NCBI GenBank assembly: GCA_009936765.1
Contig: JAACDL010000051.1
Location: 1-9,019 of the forward strand
Origin: Methanobacteriota archaeon
Lineage (GTDB): Archaea; Thermoplasmatota; Poseidoniia; Poseidoniales; Poseidoniaceae
Direction: 5' to 3'
DNA length: 9,019 nucleotides
Positions within the stretch are counted from its first letter, which is position 1, and each line of letters begins with the position of its first letter. Of this stretch, positions 5,772-9,019 are shown one piece after another. A program made the position numbers and the translations under genes. The notes under the pieces were generated by a model, which saw only the letters and a list, made by a program, of their open reading frames with translations, did not search any database and was not told the DNA's origin.

Positions 5772-6734
5772 CTATTTGGTGATGTAGGATTCTTGGACTG
5801 CAAATTCAGCCAGTAATATGACTCCACCTGCAGCCCCTCTAATCGTATTATGAGACAGGGCGTCGAAGCGAATGATATTGCCTTCAACTCTGATGTTGCC
5901 TACTGTAGTAGTCATCCCTTTTCCATTCCACAGGTGTTCTTCTCTGTTTGGAGATTCGTCAATTAGTGTATTCACCTCTCTCGGAGATGATGGTAGGCGC
6001 AATGATGGTATTTTCATCAATTCACGTACTTCCTCAATCGAGGTTTCACTAGAAACTTCGACTCCACATGATACGAAATGTCCATCTCTTTCAGGAACTC
6101 TATTACAAGATGCTAACACTGGAATATCCATGTCCAATAGATGCTTGAGTTCAGCGATTAATTTGTCTTCTTCCCCTGGAATAAACGGGTTCACATTACC
6201 CGAAAGAGCATCTTCGTCGAATAATAATCTCCAACCAGCTCCCGACAATGCTTGTCGTGTTTTTATCGTGATTGATTTTATTCCTAATTTCTTCAAACCA
6301 ATAATCGGAGTTACTACTGGTACAACAGTGCAATTAGTTGCACAAGCATGACCCTCATAGGATTTCATCTCTTCCGGGTTAACTTCAGGAATTACCAATG
6401 GTATACCTGCAATTCTGCGGAAAGCACTGGCGTTGGAGAAAACATGAACTCCTCTAGCAACAAGAGATGGTTCGACAACTTCTGCCACATTACTAGGCAA
6501 TGCTGAAAATGCTATGTCGACATCAGGGATATCACTCATCGAGCAAACCAAAATATCGTATTCGGGACGTCTAGTTTCGAGTCGCCATTCGATCTCTTCG
6601 AACATCAGGCCAACACTACTGGGTGAACCTGCAATGGCTACGACATCAAAAAACGGGTGGCCGAAAAGAAGTTCTTGCAGCCGTTGAGCAACAAGGCCGC
6701 TAGCGCCTAGTATCGCAACACTATAGCGACTCAT
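5772..6734 (-). CDS. asd: Aspartate-semialdehyde dehydrogenase
   Basis: Reduces aspartyl-4-phosphate to aspartate-4-semialdehyde with NADPH, the branch point to lysine, threonine, methionine and isoleucine; cytosolic. The 320 residues begin with the nucleotide-binding loop G-A-S-G-L-V-A-Q-R (10-18). The catalytic cysteine is C135 in A-T-N-C-T-V-V. Further landmarks are A-L-S-G-A-G (162-167), N-P-F-I-P-G-E-E-D-K (182-191) and R-V-P-E-R-D-G-H (212-219), the last holding the substrate arginine and the general-base histidine. These are features of the archaeal/fungal branch, whose members are usually about 340-350 residues, so this copy is slightly short. ATG 6734 follows the upstream stop by two bases, in the context GAGGATTAAGC-ATG. 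No other amino-acid pathway genes are visible nearby; its neighbours are a glycosyltransferase and an unknown gene. Confidence 0.95.
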   Translation of the reverse strand: MSRYSVAILGASGLVAQRLQELLFGHPFFDVVAIAGSPSSVGLMFEEIEWRLETRRPEYDILVCSMSDIPDVDIAFSALPSNVAEVVEPSLVARGVHVFSNASAFRRIAGIPLVIPEVNPEEMKSYEGHACATNCTVVPVVTPIIGLKKLGIKSITIKTRQALSGAGWRLLFDEDALSGNVNPFIPGEEDKLIAELKHLLDMDIPVLASCNRVPERDGHFVSCGVEVSSETSIEEVRELMKIPSLRLPSSPREVNTLIDESPNREEHLWNGKGMTTTVGNIRVEGNIIRFDALSHNTIRGAAGGVILLAEFAVQESYITK

Positions 6735-6736
6735 GC

Positions 6737-7462
6737 TTAATCCTCATGTGGGGTGGGGAAGATTCTCCTTATGATGAGTTTCCTTGCAATCGAAGTTCCA
6801 TCTTTGATGCTACCAAGTTTTGCTTCTCCTACTCGCTTTGAATAACTGATAGGTATGTGTCTGAGTGGAATATTTTGGTAAGCACAAGAAGTATACATTT
6901 CAGCTTCAATCTCAAAACGCATACTATTCAACTTCAACCTGTTAATTGCATTCTTAGAGAATGCCCAATATCCTGAGCATAAGTCGTTGATTGGTGTACC
7001 GTGTAAAGATACTGCGAGCCATGTTAGGAGGTGGTTTCCGACCCAGTTGGTACTGGTCATTGCATCTTTATGCAAATTTCCGCGTAATCTATCTCCAATA
7101 ACTATGCCCGAATCTGGAATGGAGGTTACTAATCTAGTCATTTCTTCGGGGAAATATGTACCATCCGAATCCAGCATTACTAGTACATCGTCATTCTTTT
7201 CTTTGAATAATTGGAATGCCTGTCTAATTCCAGCACCCTTTCCTTCTCCCCATTGTTCAATAATTTCACAACCCAGTTTCTTGGCTACATCGAGTGTTCC
7301 ATCAGTTGAGCCACCATCTACAACAACAACTCTAGCATCGAACCCTAATGCTTGTAATTCATCAAATGGGATTCTTGAATATACATCTGCTAGACCCTTC
7401 TCTTCGTCAAGAGTAGGCAGCATGATGAACAGGCTAGGCACATGTGGGGGTGGAGGTGCCAC
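6737..7462 (-). CDS. GT2 glycosyltransferase, dolichyl-phosphate mannose/glucose synthase type
   Basis: Transfers a sugar from a nucleotide sugar to a polyprenyl/dolichyl phosphate at the cytosolic membrane face, supplying lipid-linked sugar for glycosylation. Residues below are counted from the longer TTG start at 7468. The GT2 fold begins S-L-F-I-M-L-P-T-L-D-E-E-K-G-L. V-V-D-G-G-S-T-D-G-T (49-58) binds the nucleotide, and L-D-S-D-G-T (99-104) is the DxD metal site. N-D-L-C-S-G-Y-W-A-F (161-170), F-E-I-E-A-E-M (185-191) and R-V-G-E-A-K-L-G-S (212-220) match the acceptor-side signatures of this subfamily. There is no C-terminal membrane helix, so it is the soluble single-domain form. I prefer GTG 7462 because AAAGG lies seven bases before it; TTG 7468 and GTG 7441 are alternatives. 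It follows the membrane protein gene by 15 bases and runs into asd. Sugar specificity cannot be read from the sequence. Confidence 0.92.
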   Translation of the reverse strand: MAPPPPHVPSLFIMLPTLDEEKGLADVYSRIPFDELQALGFDARVVVVDGGSTDGTLDVAKKLGCEIIEQWGEGKGAGIRQAFQLFKEKNDDVLVMLDSDGTYFPEEMTRLVTSIPDSGIVIGDRLRGNLHKDAMTSTNWVGNHLLTWLAVSLHGTPINDLCSGYWAFSKNAINRLKLNSMRFEIEAEMYTSCAYQNIPLRHIPISYSKRVGEAKLGSIKDGTSIARKLIIRRIFPTPHED

Positions 7463-7477
7463 AGTCAAGCCTTTCGC

Positions 7478-9019
7478 TTACATTGGGGCAAGAGTGATGA
7501 TTTCTACCCAATGTACTCTCACGCCCGTCTCGTCAATTAATGCGTCTCCCCTTCCTGATGCACCCAGAGGATTAATCCAGTATTCAGATTCGCTTTCGAT
7601 GGATATGTCAAACCCGCCATTCCCTGCAAATTTGCAGGAATTGTACCATCCGGAACCTTCGAATTTGTTATCATTAACTATTGCAGTAACGTCTCCTACA
7701 AATTCCACCATGACGCAGATTTGGTACGCATTAGTATCATTCACAGAGAACCCATGATTTCCTTCAGTAAGGTACAACCTGTCATCGCCTAGTTCAAAGG
7801 GATCTCTACTTCTCAGTGAAGACCAGGGGTCTGGTCGCATATTTTCACCTTCTACCTTATCAAATTGTGAAACCAAGTTATCGTTTTCAAGAATGTAAAC
7901 AGTGGAACCGCCAACAGTCCACAGTTTATCCCAATGAGTTGACGCTTGTATGTATTGCATCATTACTCCTTTAGGAGATGCGATAGCATGAGTGATTCCT
8001 AGTTTTTCTAGTCTAGGTATATCGTCGAAAACGATTGCTGTCGTAGCAGCATTTTGAATCGAGTGCTCCTGATTAAGGATTCCTAATGTAGGTACAGAAG
8101 TAATTCCGATATGCTCCGGTATTGAATAAACATGCCCCCAGTGTTCATTCTCAGTGTACACAATCGAGTCTTCTGGTAGTTCATTCAGCATTTCAAATAA
8201 TATTTCATCTCCACTCGAAACAACGTGCAGTTCATCATGTCGTGATAATTCCGAAAGAGCACTATGGGCAATTCCACAAAGTAGTAGTGCAGCAATTGTG
8301 ATCGCTCTACCGCCATCTGAAGATACGCCTCCTTCTAACTTTGACAATCTCATTCCGACCAATGCTGCAAGTGGAATATGGAATGCATGCATGCTCATGG
8401 AGTATAATGCATAAGAAATCATTGAAAGTAATGTGAATCCTTCTAAACCTTCGAAGAGATGAATTGAGGATAGGCCCCAGTTTAATCCAAACCAGGTAGC
8501 CAGTATCATCGCATTTCGGTCTTGGCGCAGTGTCCATGCTGACCAAAGGCCAAGTGGTAGTAGGAGGCCAGCATACATCGCCATTGGAACACCACCCTGC
8601 CATCCATATTCAGCGAATACAGATTTGCCATCAAAGGCTGGTGAAATAATGATGATGGCAAACAAAATCGCTGCGACTAGTATGCCGAATTGGAACCTTT
8701 CAGTAATAGTGATTTTTTTCCTTTTTGAAATTATTATTTGAGCTGCGATTAGGGTTGAAAGATAAATTAATCCAGTGGGGTGAATCATTGCTACAACTAA
8801 TGCAGTAGTTGCTATTACTCCCCATTGTAGTTTTTTGCCAAACATCATCAAAATCACAACTAAGCCCAACTGGCTGGCAACAGTTGGGTATCCTGAATCA
8901 AGGTTTTTAGCAAACAGAGCAGGTGCTAATAGCATCGCCATTATTGTCCAGTGGCCACAATGTAGTTTCTCACCTACTGCCGCAATTCCCATTAGTAGAG
9001 ATACAAAGCATAAGGTTCC
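7478..9019 (-). CDS. Multi-pass membrane protein with soluble C-terminal half, 5'-truncated; possible GT-C glycosyltransferase
   Basis: The frame is open to the window edge, so the N-terminus is missing; an internal ATG at 8992 gives 504 residues, the numbering used here. Hydrophobic segments lie at about 16-28, 38-52, 57-71, 73-89, 103-119, 136-154, 162-179, 186-213 and 229-245. From about 246 the chain is soluble: an alpha/beta region with L-P-E-D-S-I-V-Y-T-E-N-E-H-W-G (272-286), a pattern like the segment after the last membrane helix in GT-C and STT3-like enzymes. After that come a Pro-rich hinge near 386-400 and a beta-rich domain (400-501), perhaps a jelly roll. The catalytic Asp/Glu motif of GT-C enzymes would be in the missing N-terminal part, so the enzyme call stays tentative. 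It lies directly upstream of the lipid-phosphate sugar synthase, which would make its donor. It could also be a non-catalytic membrane protein. Confidence 0.8.
   Translation of the reverse strand, partial: GTLCFVSLLMGIAAVGEKLHCGHWTIMAMLLAPALFAKNLDSGYPTVASQLGLVVILMMFGKKLQWGVIATTALVVAMIHPTGLIYLSTLIAAQIIISKRKKITITERFQFGILVAAILFAIIIISPAFDGKSVFAEYGWQGGVPMAMYAGLLLPLGLWSAWTLRQDRNAMILATWFGLNWGLSSIHLFEGLEGFTLLSMISYALYSMSMHAFHIPLAALVGMRLSKLEGGVSSDGGRAITIAALLLCGIAHSALSELSRHDELHVVSSGDEILFEMLNELPEDSIVYTENEHWGHVYSIPEHIGITSVPTLGILNQEHSIQNAATTAIVFDDIPRLEKLGITHAIASPKGVMMQYIQASTHWDKLWTVGGSTVYILENDNLVSQFDKVEGENMRPDPWSSLRSRDPFELGDDRLYLTEGNHGFSVNDTNAYQICVMVEFVGDVTAIVNDNKFEGSGWYNSCKFAGNGGFDISIESESEYWINPLGASGRGDALIDETGVRVHWVEIITLAPM

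Noticed and set aside
5872..6351. Plus-strand open frame of 159 residues opposite asd
   Set aside because: The minus strand here encodes a complete dehydrogenase with its catalytic cysteine; the plus-strand frame has no motif.
6987..7757. Plus-strand open frame of 256 residues
   Set aside because: It lies opposite the GT2 and membrane protein genes, is Ser/Pro/Thr-rich and has no recognisable motif; it is an antisense shadow.

Overview
The window reads as a piece of an archaeal chromosome, most likely marine Euryarchaeota of the Marine Group II / Poseidoniales type. This is inferred from gene content, not proven. The archaeal signs are an exosome Csl4 subunit, a METTL5-type RNA methylase (COG2263), a radical SAM protein with a C-terminal helix-hairpin-helix (COG1031 type), an archaeal/fungal-type aspartate-semialdehyde dehydrogenase and a dolichyl-phosphate sugar synthase-like GT2. 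A short plus-strand protein carries a G-Y-E-W ... Y-Y-R tail that I associate with Poseidoniales proteins from memory. Coding density is very high, and I see no tRNA, rRNA, CRISPR or insertion sequence.

Layout, read along the minus strand from high to low coordinates. (1) 9019-7478: a multi-pass membrane protein with a soluble C-terminal half, cut by the window edge and possibly a GT-C glycosyltransferase. (2) 7462-6737: a GT2 lipid-phosphate sugar synthase. (3) 6734-5772: aspartate-semialdehyde dehydrogenase. (4) 5741-4755: an unrecognised protein with a long Pro/Glu/Val linker. (5) 4716-4495: a small zinc-ribbon protein with a Gln-rich tail. (6) 4494-3940: a METTL5-like N6-adenine RNA methylase. 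(7) 3866-2448: Csl4 fused to two RRM domains. (8) 2438-705: a radical SAM/HHH protein. (9) 636-298: a TM2-domain membrane protein with a Met/Gln-rich head and a probable C-terminal frameshift. At the left edge, 1-189 on the plus strand is a short or partial protein converging on the TM2 gene.

Genes 1-8 are separated by 0 to 73 bases and probably form one or two transcription units. Genes 1 and 2 fit lipid-linked glycosylation: the GT2 would make the lipid-phosphate sugar and the membrane protein might use it. Genes 5-8 look like an RNA-handling block, with RNA methylation, exosome RNA recruitment and possibly a radical SAM RNA modification. The TM2 gene has its own AT-rich promoter-like element.

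The standout is gene 7. A complete archaeal Csl4 (N-terminal domain, S1-like domain, four-cysteine zinc ribbon) is joined in one reading frame to two canonical RRM domains and a Lys/Arg tail. This would give the exosome cap its own pair of sequence-reading RNA-binding domains. Its 73-base leader holds two GC-rich hairpins. One covers the likely ribosome-binding site and has a competing pairing partner just inside the coding region, which suggests translational control or autoregulation.
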